Origin: Candidatus Microbacterium phytovorans
GTDB lineage: Bacteria > Actinomycetota > Actinomycetes > Actinomycetales > Microbacteriaceae
DNA: 64,000 bases
NCBI GenBank assembly: GCA_029202445.1
Contig: CP119321.1
Coordinates: 2,728,001 to 2,792,000, forward strand
Direction of reading: 5' to 3'
The notes under the pieces are model-generated. The model saw only the letters and a list, made by a program, of their open reading frames with translations, searched no databases and was not told the DNA's origin. The translations under genes were made by a program, and so were the position numbers. Shown piece after piece: positions 44,243 to 51,951 of this stretch (position 1 is its first letter; each line of letters begins with the position of its first letter).

Positions 44243-44279
44243 TTGCAGTCACTGCAAGTACAACATCACCGACTGCAAG
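44243..44279. promoter_or_regulatory. Palindromic operator upstream of the ABC/TetR operon
   Basis: TTGCAGT-C-ACTGCAA (44243-44257) is a perfect palindrome around one base, and a third half-site ACTGCAAG follows at 44272-44279. It lies 35 bp before the ABC operon, whose last gene encodes a TetR regulator, so self-control of the operon is likely. Confidence 0.75.
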
Positions 44280-44291
44280 ATAGGACCAACG

Positions 44292-45011
44292 ATGTCTGAC
44301 ACAGCTACCGCGCCCCCGCCCGTCCTACGGGCCGAGGCCCTCATCCGAACGTATGGGAAGGGCGACACCGCGTTCTCCGCGCTCAAGGGTGTCGACCTCG
44401 CGATCGACCGCGGCGAATCGCTCGCGATCGTCGGCAAGTCGGGGTCGGGCAAGTCGACGCTCATGCATCTGCTCGCGTTGCTCGACCGGCCCACCTCCGG
44501 TCGCGTCGCGGTGCACGGGCAGGATGCCTCGGGGCTCTCGCAGCGCGACCTCAACCGACTCCGCAACGCGGAGTTCGGTTTCGTGTTCCAGCAGTTCTTC
44601 CTCACGGCGGGGCAGTCCGTCTTCGAGAACGTGAGCCTGCCGCTGGTCATCGCCGGCGTCGCCCCGAAGGAGCGGCGACGGCGGACGATGGAGGCGCTCG
44701 ACGCGCTCGGACTGGCCGACAAGGCCACCAACCGAGCGACGGATCTGTCGGGCGGTCAGAAGCAGCGGGTCGTCGTGGCCCGGGCGCTCGTCGGCGAACC
44801 GTCGGTGATCTTCGCCGACGAGCCCACCGGCAACCTCGACACCGCCACCGGCGGACAGGTCGAAGACATCCTCTTCCGACTCCGCCGGGAGCGCGGCATC
44901 ACCCTCGTCGTGGTCACCCACGATCATGACCTGGCCGCGCGCTGCGATCGGTCCGTCACGATCGCCGACGGCCTCGTCGTCGCCGACAGCCGTGCGGCGG
45001 TGGCGGCATGA
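44292..45011 (+). CDS. ABC transporter ATP-binding protein (MacB/LolD type)
   Basis: The 239-residue ATPase has Walker A GKSGSGKST, the Q-loop in FVFQQFFLTAGQSVFENV, signature LSGGQKQR, Walker B VIFADEPTGNLD and the H-loop VVTHDHD. The sequence type is that of exporters or lipoprotein-release/peptide pumps paired with FtsX-like permeases. It overlaps the permease gene by four bases. The transported substrate is unknown. Confidence 0.95.
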   Translation: MSDTATAPPPVLRAEALIRTYGKGDTAFSALKGVDLAIDRGESLAIVGKSGSGKSTLMHLLALLDRPTSGRVAVHGQDASGLSQRDLNRLRNAEFGFVFQQFFLTAGQSVFENVSLPLVIAGVAPKERRRRTMEALDALGLADKATNRATDLSGGQKQRVVVARALVGEPSVIFADEPTGNLDTATGGQVEDILFRLRRERGITLVVVTHDHDLAARCDRSVTIADGLVVADSRAAVAA

Positions 45012-46309
45012 GGGCCGTCGACGTCGTCCGCTCGGCGACGCGCAACGCCTTTCGCAGCAAGCTCCGTACGACTCTCACCGTCCTGAGCCTGTTCGTCGGG
45101 GCGTTCACCCTCACCCTGACCACGGCGCTCGGCGCCGGCGTGAACGACTACGTCGAGCGGCAGGTGGCCACCGTCAGCACGGGCGACATCCTGCTCGTGA
45201 GCCCCGCGGCATCCGTCGACACCGGGGAGGGGCCGGCCGAGTACGACCCCGACGGTCGCCAGCAGGGGAGCGCCGCCGGACCGCTCGGCTCCGGCGCGCT
45301 CCTCAATCAGGACGACCTCGACGCCATCGCCGCGATCGACGGCGTGACCCGCGTGGAAGCGGTCAGTCAGATCAGCATCGACTGGATCGCCGCCTCGGGA
45401 GAGGCCGCCGACACCCGGTACGAGCTCACCGTCAACCCGACCGCGTCCATCGGCCGCAGCGACCTCGTCGCCGGGGACCAGCTCGATCAGGACACCGCGG
45501 AGTTCGAGATCGTGCTGCCCGACGACTACGTGACGACGCTCGGGTTCGACGAACCACAGGATGCCGTCGGCCGCACCGTCACTCTCGGCTACACCGACGC
45601 CGAACGCGGCGACCGGCAGGTCGAAGCCACCGTCGTCGGGGTCGCGCGGGGAGGCCTCCTCGCTGCGGGCGCCGGTGCCAACGCCGCTCTCGTCGACGAG
45701 GTGTCCGAGGCGCAGGCCGTGCCCGGCCAGCCGCGCTCGTGGGCGCTCGCCGTCGCCACCCTCGCGGGGTCGGGCGACGACGGCGCCGTCACCGCCGCCG
45801 ACATCGATGGCGTCAAGGCCGCACTCGCCGCCGACGATCTCGCCGGGCAGACCGTCGAGGATCAACTCGGCGTCGTGCAGACGGTCATCAACGGCATCAT
45901 CGGGGTGCTGAGCGCGTTCGCGGCGATCGCGCTGCTCGCGGCATCCTTCGGCATCGTCAACACCCTGCTGATGAGCGTGCAGGAGCGCACCCGCGAGATC
46001 GGGCTGATGAAGGCGATGGGCATGTCGAACGGGAAGGTGTTCTCGCTGTTCAGCCTCGAGGCGGTGGTCATCGGCCTGCTCGGGGCGGCGCTGGGCGCCC
46101 TCGCCGCGATCGGAGTCGGCAGCGCGATCGCGGCCGGGGCGAGCCAGACCCTGCTCGCCGACCTGCCGGGCCTGCAGATCCTCCTGTTCGAACCGGCGTC
46201 GGTCATCACCGTGATCGTCGTCATCATGGCGATCGCGTTCCTCTCCGGGGTGCTCCCGGCGCGTCGGGCCGCACGTCAGCACCCGATCGAGTCGCTACGG
46301 TACGAGTGA
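45008..46309 (+). CDS. ABC transporter permease, FtsX/MacB-like
   Basis: The 433-residue protein has the MacB topology: one N-terminal helix (about 20-40, in TTLTVLSLFVGAFTLTLTTA), a large extracytoplasmic domain (about 45-290) and three C-terminal helices with the conserved MSVQERTREIGLMKAMGMS segment. With the ATPase it would act as a mechanotransmission-type exporter, possibly for a peptide or antibiotic. ATG overlaps the ATPase stop codon. Confidence 0.93.
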   Translation: MRAVDVVRSATRNAFRSKLRTTLTVLSLFVGAFTLTLTTALGAGVNDYVERQVATVSTGDILLVSPAASVDTGEGPAEYDPDGRQQGSAAGPLGSGALLNQDDLDAIAAIDGVTRVEAVSQISIDWIAASGEAADTRYELTVNPTASIGRSDLVAGDQLDQDTAEFEIVLPDDYVTTLGFDEPQDAVGRTVTLGYTDAERGDRQVEATVVGVARGGLLAAGAGANAALVDEVSEAQAVPGQPRSWALAVATLAGSGDDGAVTAADIDGVKAALAADDLAGQTVEDQLGVVQTVINGIIGVLSAFAAIALLAASFGIVNTLLMSVQERTREIGLMKAMGMSNGKVFSLFSLEAVVIGLLGAALGALAAIGVGSAIAAGASQTLLADLPGLQILLFEPASVITVIVVIMAIAFLSGVLPARRAARQHPIESLRYE

Positions 46310-46328
46310 CGCAAGGAGTTCGCAGATC

Positions 46329-46949
46329 ATGTCCACCCCACCCCCCGCCCGCCGCCGAGACGCGGTCCAGAAGCGCCACGCCATCGAGCGCGCCGCCACC
46401 GACCTCGTGCTCCAGCACGGGTACGACGCGGTGACGGTGGACATGATCTGCGAACTCGCGGGAGTCAGCCCCCGCACCTTCTTCAATCACTTCAAGACGA
46501 AGGATGCCGCCCTCCTCGGCCCCGAGCCGCCCGTGATCGACGCGCAGGCGGCGCGGGAGTTCGTCGTGTCGACCGGTCCGCTGCTGAGCGGCCTTGCCCG
46601 CGTGATCCGCATCGACCCGGGGGTCATGGGGGATGATCCCGCCCTCCTCGCGCGTCGCATCCAGGCGGTGGGCACCACCCCCGTGCTGATGTCGCGCCAG
46701 ATGGAACGGCTCTCGGCGATCGAGGCGGAACTCCGCGACATCGTGCTGCTGCGGCTGCGCACGCAGTGGCCGGACGAGGATGCCGACGAGCGCCAGGAGC
46801 AGGCGGAGCTGATCACGCACCTGCTCGCCGGGCTCATGCGGCACATCGGCCGCACGTGGTCCCGTCAGGTGGAGGCCGGTGAGCCGCCCGTCATCGACCC
46901 CGCGGCGATCGAGGCGAAGCTCGAACGCGTGCTCCGCAAGCTCGGCTGA
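46329..46949 (+). CDS. TetR-family regulator of the ABC operon
   Basis: The 206-residue protein has a TetR helix-turn-helix near residues 15-60 (IERAATDLVLQHGYDAVTVDM, then ICELAGVSPRTFFNHF). It is the third gene of the ABC operon, 19 bp after the permease. The TTGCAGT palindrome before the operon is its likely site. In similar operons such a regulator senses the compound that the pump removes. Confidence 0.9.
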   Translation: MSTPPPARRRDAVQKRHAIERAATDLVLQHGYDAVTVDMICELAGVSPRTFFNHFKTKDAALLGPEPPVIDAQAAREFVVSTGPLLSGLARVIRIDPGVMGDDPALLARRIQAVGTTPVLMSRQMERLSAIEAELRDIVLLRLRTQWPDEDADERQEQAELITHLLAGLMRHIGRTWSRQVEAGEPPVIDPAAIEAKLERVLRKLG

Positions 46950-46962
46950 GCGGGCGGGGGCG

Positions 46963-47436
46963 TCAGCCCTCGGACGAGGTCAGGCGGAAGGACGAGTCGC
47001 CTGGGTCGTAGCTGACCACGACGGCATCCTCGTCGCCCTCCTGTGACAGCGTCACCGTCCGGCCGGTCGCCTCGCCGAGCACGATCATCAGGGCGCAGAC
47101 CCCGTCGACCGACGCTTGGTCCCGGAGCTCACGGAGGTCGATGTCGAAGACGACCTCGCCCGGGTACCAGAAGAAGTTCACCCGCACCCCCGGGGCGGGG
47201 TGGACGGCGAACGAGTCGTAGTGTCGGGACGGGTCGTCGAAGTCGCGGGGATCGACGGGAGTGCCGGGGCCGGGACCGGGGGAGTTCCACCTCGCGGGCC
47301 AGCCAGCACGTGAGAGGGCGTCGAGCACCACGGGCCAGTCCGCTGCGCGCGTTCCGTGCACGATGCCATCCGGGAGCACCATCGGGTTCTCGCCGAAGGC
47401 AGCCATCAGGCTGTCGCGGCTGATCGAGGTGCTCAT
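46963..47436 (-). CDS. Hypothetical protein (157 aa)
   Basis: I do not recognise the family. The protein is soluble and acidic, with a C-terminal alpha/beta part (VNFFWYPGEVVFDIDL, GVCALMIVLGEATGRTVTLS). ATG at 47434-47436 starts MSTSISRDS; longer in-frame starts would run into the sigma-factor promoter. A TTGCAGTGAC sequence directly before the ATG resembles one half of the ABC-operon operator, which may be chance. It converges with the TetR gene. Confidence 0.7.
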   Translation of the reverse strand: MSTSISRDSLMAAFGENPMVLPDGIVHGTRAADWPVVLDALSRAGWPARWNSPGPGPGTPVDPRDFDDPSRHYDSFAVHPAPGVRVNFFWYPGEVVFDIDLRELRDQASVDGVCALMIVLGEATGRTVTLSQEGDEDAVVVSYDPGDSSFRLTSSEG

Positions 47437-47541
47437 GTCACTGCAAGGGTGGCACGCGCCTTCGACGTTCGAATCGGTTGTCAGGATTTCCCGCGAACGT
47501 CGGTAGACATGGCAGAGGTATCGACGCGCGGAGGAGCACAC

Positions 47542-48048
47542 GTGAGGGATCAGCGGCGGGCGGCGTTCGACGCGTTGTTCCACGCCCACTTTCTCGGCGT
47601 GCTGCGATTCCTCAGGCGTCGGCTCTCCTCGGCATCCGATGCGGAGGACCTCGCCGGAGACGTGTTCCGTATCGCCTGGGAGAAGCAGGACCCGCGTGAA
47701 CCGCTCACACGTGCGTGGCTGTTCAAGGTGGCTGCGGATCTGTTGACCGATCTCTATCGACGGCAGGGCCGCCGCGCCGACCTCGAGGTCGCCTTGGCGC
47801 GCCGGATCGAGGAGGCTTCACCCGCGCTGCCCGTGGAGGACCGACTCGCGCTGATCGACGCGGTGCGAGCGCTCTCCCCGAGGGAGCAGGAGGCTCTCCG
47901 GCTCACCTACTGGGAAGGGCTGTCCGCCGCCGAGATCAGCGAAGTGCTGGGGTGCAGAACGTCGGCAGTGTGGGCGTTGATGTCGAGAGCGCGGTCGAAG
48001 CTGCTCCATGCCATGACGGAACCCGAACTGACAGGAGGCGGTCGATGA
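47542..48048 (+). CDS. ECF-type sigma-70 family factor
   Basis: The 168-residue protein has sigma region 2 (ALFHAHFLGVLRFLRRRLSS, then DAEDLAGDVFRIAWE) and region 4 (LSPREQEALRLTYWEGLSAAE, then ISEVLGCRTSAVWALMSRAR) and nothing between or after, as in ECF sigma factors. GTG at 47542 is chosen because GGAGGAG precedes it by seven bases; an ATG at 47509 is possible. It overlaps the next gene (ATGA), so that protein is probably its partner. Confidence 0.9.
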   Translation: MRDQRRAAFDALFHAHFLGVLRFLRRRLSSASDAEDLAGDVFRIAWEKQDPREPLTRAWLFKVAADLLTDLYRRQGRRADLEVALARRIEEASPALPVEDRLALIDAVRALSPREQEALRLTYWEGLSAAEISEVLGCRTSAVWALMSRARSKLLHAMTEPELTGGGR

Positions 48049-48818
48049 CCACGACAGATCGTACGGACCACGTCGCGGTGTTATTGCGCACGGCTGACCC
48101 GTATCCCGCGGAAGGCGACGAGCTCACCTCGACTCACCTCGCGCTCCGCGACCGGATCGTGGCGGAGAGCGAACGCACCCGTGTGCCGCGCGTGCGACGG
48201 TGGCGGCCGGCGCTCCGCTGGGCGACGCCGCTCACAGCTCTGGCGGCCACGGCTGCGGTCGTCGCGGTCGCGTTCGCGGTCGGAGCAGCGGTGCTGGATG
48301 CCAGGAGGGCTCCCATCGCCAGCGATCCGACGCCAGAGATCGCGAATCCGCTATACGGGTCCGACTTCGAGGTTGCGCGGGACCGCGCCACCTCTGCGTT
48401 CGAGGACCGCGTGCTCGGTGACAACGTGATCACCGCCGACGAGTACGAGGAGGCCGTCGCGCTCTACGTCGAGTGCGTGCGCGGCGCCGGACTGGCCGTG
48501 ACGGTGAGCGCGGACCGCGCCGGCATCCGGTCGTACGCGATCGGCGGATCGTGGGACACCGACCTCGTGAACCGGGTCGCCGGCGACTGCAGCACCGGAA
48601 CGATCAGCATCATCGAGGATCTGTACGCGCGGCTCGTTCAGAATCCCGACAAGGCGGACTGGGTCGATCTGGTCGCGCGCTGCCTGGTCGCCGTTGGTTT
48701 CGTCGAGGCGCCGTACTCGGGCACGCAGTATGCGGCCGACGACGCCGATCCCGACTTCGTCCGCCGCATGATGGATGACCCTGACGCGGCGCAGTGCGTC
48801 GCGACACCCGGTGGGTAG
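48045..48818 (+). CDS. Membrane protein co-encoded with the ECF sigma factor (candidate anti-sigma factor)
   Basis: The 257-residue protein has a cytoplasmic N-terminus of about 60 residues, one membrane helix (about 63-88, ALAATAAVVAVAFAVGAAVL) and an extracytoplasmic domain with four cysteines (within YVECVRG, AGDCSTG, VARCLVAV and AAQCVAT). This is the topology of an anti-sigma factor, but the cytoplasmic part lacks the zinc-binding HxxxCxxC motif. The outer domain may sense an envelope signal. Function is inferred from translational coupling to the sigma gene. Confidence 0.7.
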   Translation: MTTTDRTDHVAVLLRTADPYPAEGDELTSTHLALRDRIVAESERTRVPRVRRWRPALRWATPLTALAATAAVVAVAFAVGAAVLDARRAPIASDPTPEIANPLYGSDFEVARDRATSAFEDRVLGDNVITADEYEEAVALYVECVRGAGLAVTVSADRAGIRSYAIGGSWDTDLVNRVAGDCSTGTISIIEDLYARLVQNPDKADWVDLVARCLVAVGFVEAPYSGTQYAADDADPDFVRRMMDDPDAAQCVATPGG

Positions 48819-49071
48819 AGGTCGTGACTCCTTGCCGAATCCACGCAGAAGGTCGCGCTCGAGCAACTCGACGTCACGCAGTTCGACCGCGTCGTCATGG
48901 GAATAGCACGCGGCGGGGGCGTCGTCCGTCGTCTCGGCCGGCGATCTCCTGATCGTCATCCGCCTCGTCGATCGAACCGAGAGGGTCGCGGCGCTCAGCT
49001 AGCGCGTGCGGAGCCGCCTCCCAGGTAGGCGCGGTACGCTGAACGTGATAGGCGAACTTCTCATTCGTCTC

Positions 49072-49108
49072 GCCCCGGCTGTGTGGTAACAGTCGGGGCT
49101 TCTTCTTT
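49072..49108 (+). terminator. Intrinsic terminator upstream of the tRNA genes
   Basis: GCCCCGGCTGT (49072-49082) pairs with ACAGTCGGGGC (49089-49099), with one G-U pair and a six-base loop, followed by TTCTTCTTT. It could end the sigma-factor operon transcript 250 bp after the last stop or a short unannotated RNA. Confidence 0.82.
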
Positions 49109-49138
49109 ACGCCGGTGCGGACGTGCGGCGGAAAGGCA

Positions 49139-49172
49139 AAACCCCCGCCATGTAGAAGCTAGGCGAGGGTTT
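49139..49172 (-). terminator. Terminator of the tRNA cluster
   Basis: On the minus strand AAACCCTCGCC and GGCGGGGGTTT form a stem with one mismatch, followed by TGCCTTT. It lies 28 bp beyond the tRNA-Phe gene in the direction of transcription. Confidence 0.7.
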
Positions 49173-49199
49173 CTGGGACCGTTGTAACGACGGTCCTTG

Positions 49200-49272
49200 T
49201 GGCTCCGACGGGCGTCGATCCCGTGACCTCACGATTTTCAGTCGTGCGCTCTACCAACTGAGCTACAGAGCC
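49200..49272 (-). tRNA. tRNA-Phe (GAA)
   Basis: The minus strand folds as a cloverleaf of 73 nt. The 5' acceptor strand is GGCTCTG, the D-arm has AGCTCAGTTGG, the anticodon loop is CTGAAAA with anticodon GAA, and the T-arm contains GGGATCGACGCCC. CCA is not encoded. Confidence 0.97.
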
Positions 49273-49340
49273 GCATGGCATCCGAGGAGCCATGTCCTAG
49301 ACGAAAGGCCCTCTGAAATCAAAGGGCCCGTCGCTTGGAG

Positions 49341-49414
49341 CGACCCTGACGGGACTTGAACCCGCGACCTCCGCCGTGACAGGGCGGCACGCTAACCAAC
49401 TGCGCTACAGGGCC
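49341..49414 (-). tRNA. tRNA-Asp (GTC)
   Basis: A 74-nt cloverleaf on the minus strand: acceptor GGCCCTG with CAGGGTC, anticodon loop CTGTCAC (GTC), T-loop GGTTCAAGTCC, and G as discriminator base as expected for aspartate tRNA. Confidence 0.97.
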
Positions 49415-49443
49415 ATGCTTGTTCAATTGTGTGGTGCGGAGTG

Positions 49444-49516
49444 TGACCCCAACGGGATTCGAACCCGTGCTACCGCCGTGAAAGGGCGGCGTCCTAGGCC
49501 GCTAAACGATGGGGCC
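49444..49516 (-). tRNA. tRNA-Glu (TTC)
   Basis: A 73-nt cloverleaf on the minus strand: acceptor GGCCCCA with TGGGGTC, anticodon loop CTTTCAC (TTC), T-loop GGTTCGAATCC. It is the first gene of the three-tRNA cluster. Confidence 0.97.
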
Positions 49517-49734
49517 GAGCGAACCCGGAGGCTCACGCTTACCGACGCTCAAGCATACGCAATTCCCCACGGAATCGGAAATCGAGGGCGTGGCCTCTGG
49601 CGAACCGGCGTTCCGGGGGGTGATGATGGCGTGAGCGCGTGCGTCGCGCCCCCCAACGACGCATCCCATCATCGGCAGATGTGACCAGTGTTGTTATTGT
49701 GGCACTTGTTACTGATGTGACTGAGGAGTGAGAC

Positions 49735-51120
49735 GTGCCTTCTGAGCTGTCCGCAGCACCCGACGACTGCGGCTGCGCGCCCACCGCGCAGGAGCTCAGC
49801 GCTCTCGGCCGCACCGTCGAGCACGGCCGCATCCTCACTCGCCGCACCGCGCTTGGGCTCGGCGTCGCCGGTATCGCCGCCGCAGGCTTCCTCGCGAGCG
49901 CGCCCGCCTTTGCCGCCTCCTACCCCTCGTGGGACGACGTCGAGAAGGCCAAGGCCAACCAGTCCGCGAAGGCGCGCGAGGTCACCCGCATCGAGGGTCT
50001 CATCTCGTCGCTGCAGAATGACGTCGCCGCGAAGCAGGCCGAAGCCGAGCGTCTCGGCGCCGAGTACATCGCGGCACAGGAGGCGTTCGAAGAGGCCGCC
50101 GACCGCGCCACCTCCCTTCAGGAACAGGCGGATGCCGAACGGGCCCGCGCCGCCGAAGCCGCCGACAAGCTGGGGCGCCTGGCATCCCAGCAGTACCGCA
50201 TGGGCGGCGACGACACGTCGCTCGAACTGTTCTTCTCGGGCTCGGCCGCCAGCGCCGACGACCTCCTCGCACGCCTCGGCACGATGGACAAGCTGCTCGA
50301 AGCCAACCGCGCCATCTACGCGGATGCCGTCAGCGCCCGCGACAACGCGCAGAACCTGTCGAACCAGGCCGACGTCGCCCGCAAAGAGCGTGACCGCCTC
50401 CAGCAGGCGGCCGAAGCCAAGATGATCGAGGCCCAGGATGCCGCGACCGCCGCCCAGGCGGCCCTCGACGCCCAGGCCGAACACCTCGACGTGCTCGAGG
50501 CGCAGCTAGCCGCACTCAAGGACACGACCTCCAAGACCGTGTCGGGCTATCGCGACGGCGTCATCGCGCGTCGCAAGGCCCGCGAGGCCCGACTCCGCCG
50601 CGAACGCGAGGAGGCCGAGCGCCGTGCCCGCGAAGAAGCCGAAGCGGCGGCGAACAACGGCGGCGGCTCCGGTGGCGGCGGCGGGAGCGCCGGCGAGGTG
50701 CAGCCGTCGGGCTGGGTGCGCCCCGGCTACGGCTACATCAGCGCGTGGTTCGGCAACCGCGGCACCATCTGCTCCAACGGCTACTGCACGTCGGGCCACC
50801 GCGGCATCGACTTCGCGGGCGGCTGCAGCTCGCCGATCTTCGCCGCGGCATCCGGTCGCGTCATCTTCGCCGGATACAGCGGCGCCTGGGGCAACTACAT
50901 CAAGGTCGACCACGGCGGCGGCATCGTCACCGGCTACGCCCACATCAAGCCGGGCGGCTACAACGTGAGCTGGGGCGACTCGGTGCGCGCCGGGCAGACC
51001 ATCGCCTACGTCGGCAACACGGGCGTCTCCACCGGATGCCACCTCCACTTCGAGGTCTACAGCGGCGGCGTCCGCATCAACCCGGCGCCGTTCCTGCGCG
51101 CCCGCGGCGTCTCGGTCTGA
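49735..51120 (+). CDS. Tat-exported M23-family metallopeptidase with coiled coil
   Basis: The 461-residue protein begins at GTG 49735 with GAGGAG six bases before it. Residues about 36-60 are a twin-arginine signal (TRRTALGLGVAG, ending AFA). A long coiled coil (about 65-310) resembles EnvC/RipC-type regulators of cell-wall hydrolysis. A Gly-rich linker (NNGGGSGGGGGS) leads to the C-terminal peptidase. Zinc ligands fit His355 and Asp359 (GHRGIDFAG) and His438 in HLHFEVY (with His436), so it should be an active peptidoglycan endopeptidase. Export by Tat implies folding before secretion. Confidence 0.9.
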   Translation: MPSELSAAPDDCGCAPTAQELSALGRTVEHGRILTRRTALGLGVAGIAAAGFLASAPAFAASYPSWDDVEKAKANQSAKAREVTRIEGLISSLQNDVAAKQAEAERLGAEYIAAQEAFEEAADRATSLQEQADAERARAAEAADKLGRLASQQYRMGGDDTSLELFFSGSAASADDLLARLGTMDKLLEANRAIYADAVSARDNAQNLSNQADVARKERDRLQQAAEAKMIEAQDAATAAQAALDAQAEHLDVLEAQLAALKDTTSKTVSGYRDGVIARRKAREARLRREREEAERRAREEAEAAANNGGGSGGGGGSAGEVQPSGWVRPGYGYISAWFGNRGTICSNGYCTSGHRGIDFAGGCSSPIFAAASGRVIFAGYSGAWGNYIKVDHGGGIVTGYAHIKPGGYNVSWGDSVRAGQTIAYVGNTGVSTGCHLHFEVYSGGVRINPAPFLRARGVSV

Positions 51121-51214
51121 CCCCGCCCGCGCCGATCCCGCCCGCACAGACCCCGCACCCGGAAACGACGACGGGCCGGATGCCGTGGCATCCGACCCGT
51201 CGGTGACCTCTCGG

Positions 51215-51748
51215 TCAGAGCGTGTTGGGCGCTTCGCCCTCACCCTGCGTCTTCGTCTGGCCCTCGTGCTCCTCGAAGCGCTCGAACGCCTCGGTCACGA
51301 GCCGCTCCGCCTCGGCGGCGTTGGCCCACTCGTCGACCTTGACCCACTTGCCGGGCTCGAGGTCCTTGTAGTGCTCGAAGAAGTGGTTGATCTCGTTCTT
51401 GGTCCACTCGTCGACGTCGGTGACGTCCTGGATGTGCGCCCAGCGCGGGTCTTTCGCGAGCACCGCGACGACCTTGTCGTCGCCGCCGGCCTCGTCGGTC
51501 ATCTTCAGCACGCCGACGGGGCGCACCTTGGCGAGGATGCCGGGCGCGAGGTCGTGGTCGAGCAGGACGAGCACGTCGAGCGGGTCGCCGTCTTCGCCGA
51601 GGGTGTTCTCGAAGAAGCCGTAGTTGGCGGGGTAGCCCATGGGCGTGAACAGGATGCGGTCGAGGAAGACGCGGCCCGTGCCGTGGTCTACCTCGTACTT
51701 GATCTTGCTGTTACGCGGGATCTCGATGACGGCGTCGTACGCGCCCAT
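51215..51748 (-). CDS. ppa: Inorganic pyrophosphatase (family I)
   Basis: The 177-residue enzyme hydrolyses pyrophosphate to phosphate. Landmarks are AVIEIPRNSKIKYEVD, GYPANYGFFENTLGEDGDPLD with the metal-binding acidic residues, and the later DVDEWTKNEINHFFEHYKDLE. Length fits prokaryotic family I. ATG at 51746-51748 with AAGGAG nine bases upstream is preferred to a start 39 bp earlier. Confidence 0.96.
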   Translation of the reverse strand: MGAYDAVIEIPRNSKIKYEVDHGTGRVFLDRILFTPMGYPANYGFFENTLGEDGDPLDVLVLLDHDLAPGILAKVRPVGVLKMTDEAGGDDKVVAVLAKDPRWAHIQDVTDVDEWTKNEINHFFEHYKDLEPGKWVKVDEWANAAEAERLVTEAFERFEEHEGQTKTQGEGEAPNTL

Positions 51749-51822
51749 GCTGGTGCTCCTTCGGAAGTGCTGTGGATGCCGCGTCAAGCCTAGCCGGGAG
51801 GCCGCCGTCCGCGAGTCGGTGT

Positions 51823-51924
51823 CACAACTCCGGAAGGGTGCTGCCCGCGTGCGGCGGGGCGACCGAAAGCTCGCCGGGGAGCCCGCTCTCGGGCTCCGTT
51901 GAGCACCGACATTCCGGAGTTGTG
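51823..51924. repeat. 102-bp palindromic element between ppa and tilS
   Basis: Perfect 13-bp arms, CACAACTCCGGAA (51823-51835) and TTCCGGAGTTGTG (51912-51924), enclose 76 bp. The arms continue imperfectly inward (GGTGCT and AGCACC), and an inner hairpin GAGCCCG/CGGGCTC lies near the right side. Its layout resembles the elements at 4268 and 4859 but the sequence differs. Confidence 0.75.
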
Positions 51925-51951
51925 GTGGACCAGACCGGATACCGTGACGGT

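Larger units (their letters stand above)
48819..49199. other. Gap before the tRNA genes; no intact gene seen
   Basis: The first 250 bp have coding-like composition: a plus-strand frame near 48834-48930 reads LAESTQKVALEQLDVTQFD without a start codon, possibly a gene remnant. The right half holds two hairpin terminators described separately. Confidence 0.4.

Noticed and set aside
49072..49172. Paired hairpins near the tRNAs considered as a small structured RNA or tmRNA fragment
   Set aside because: Each hairpin is followed by a T-rich tract in its own direction, so two back-to-back terminators explain them; no tmRNA-like acceptor or tag frame is seen.
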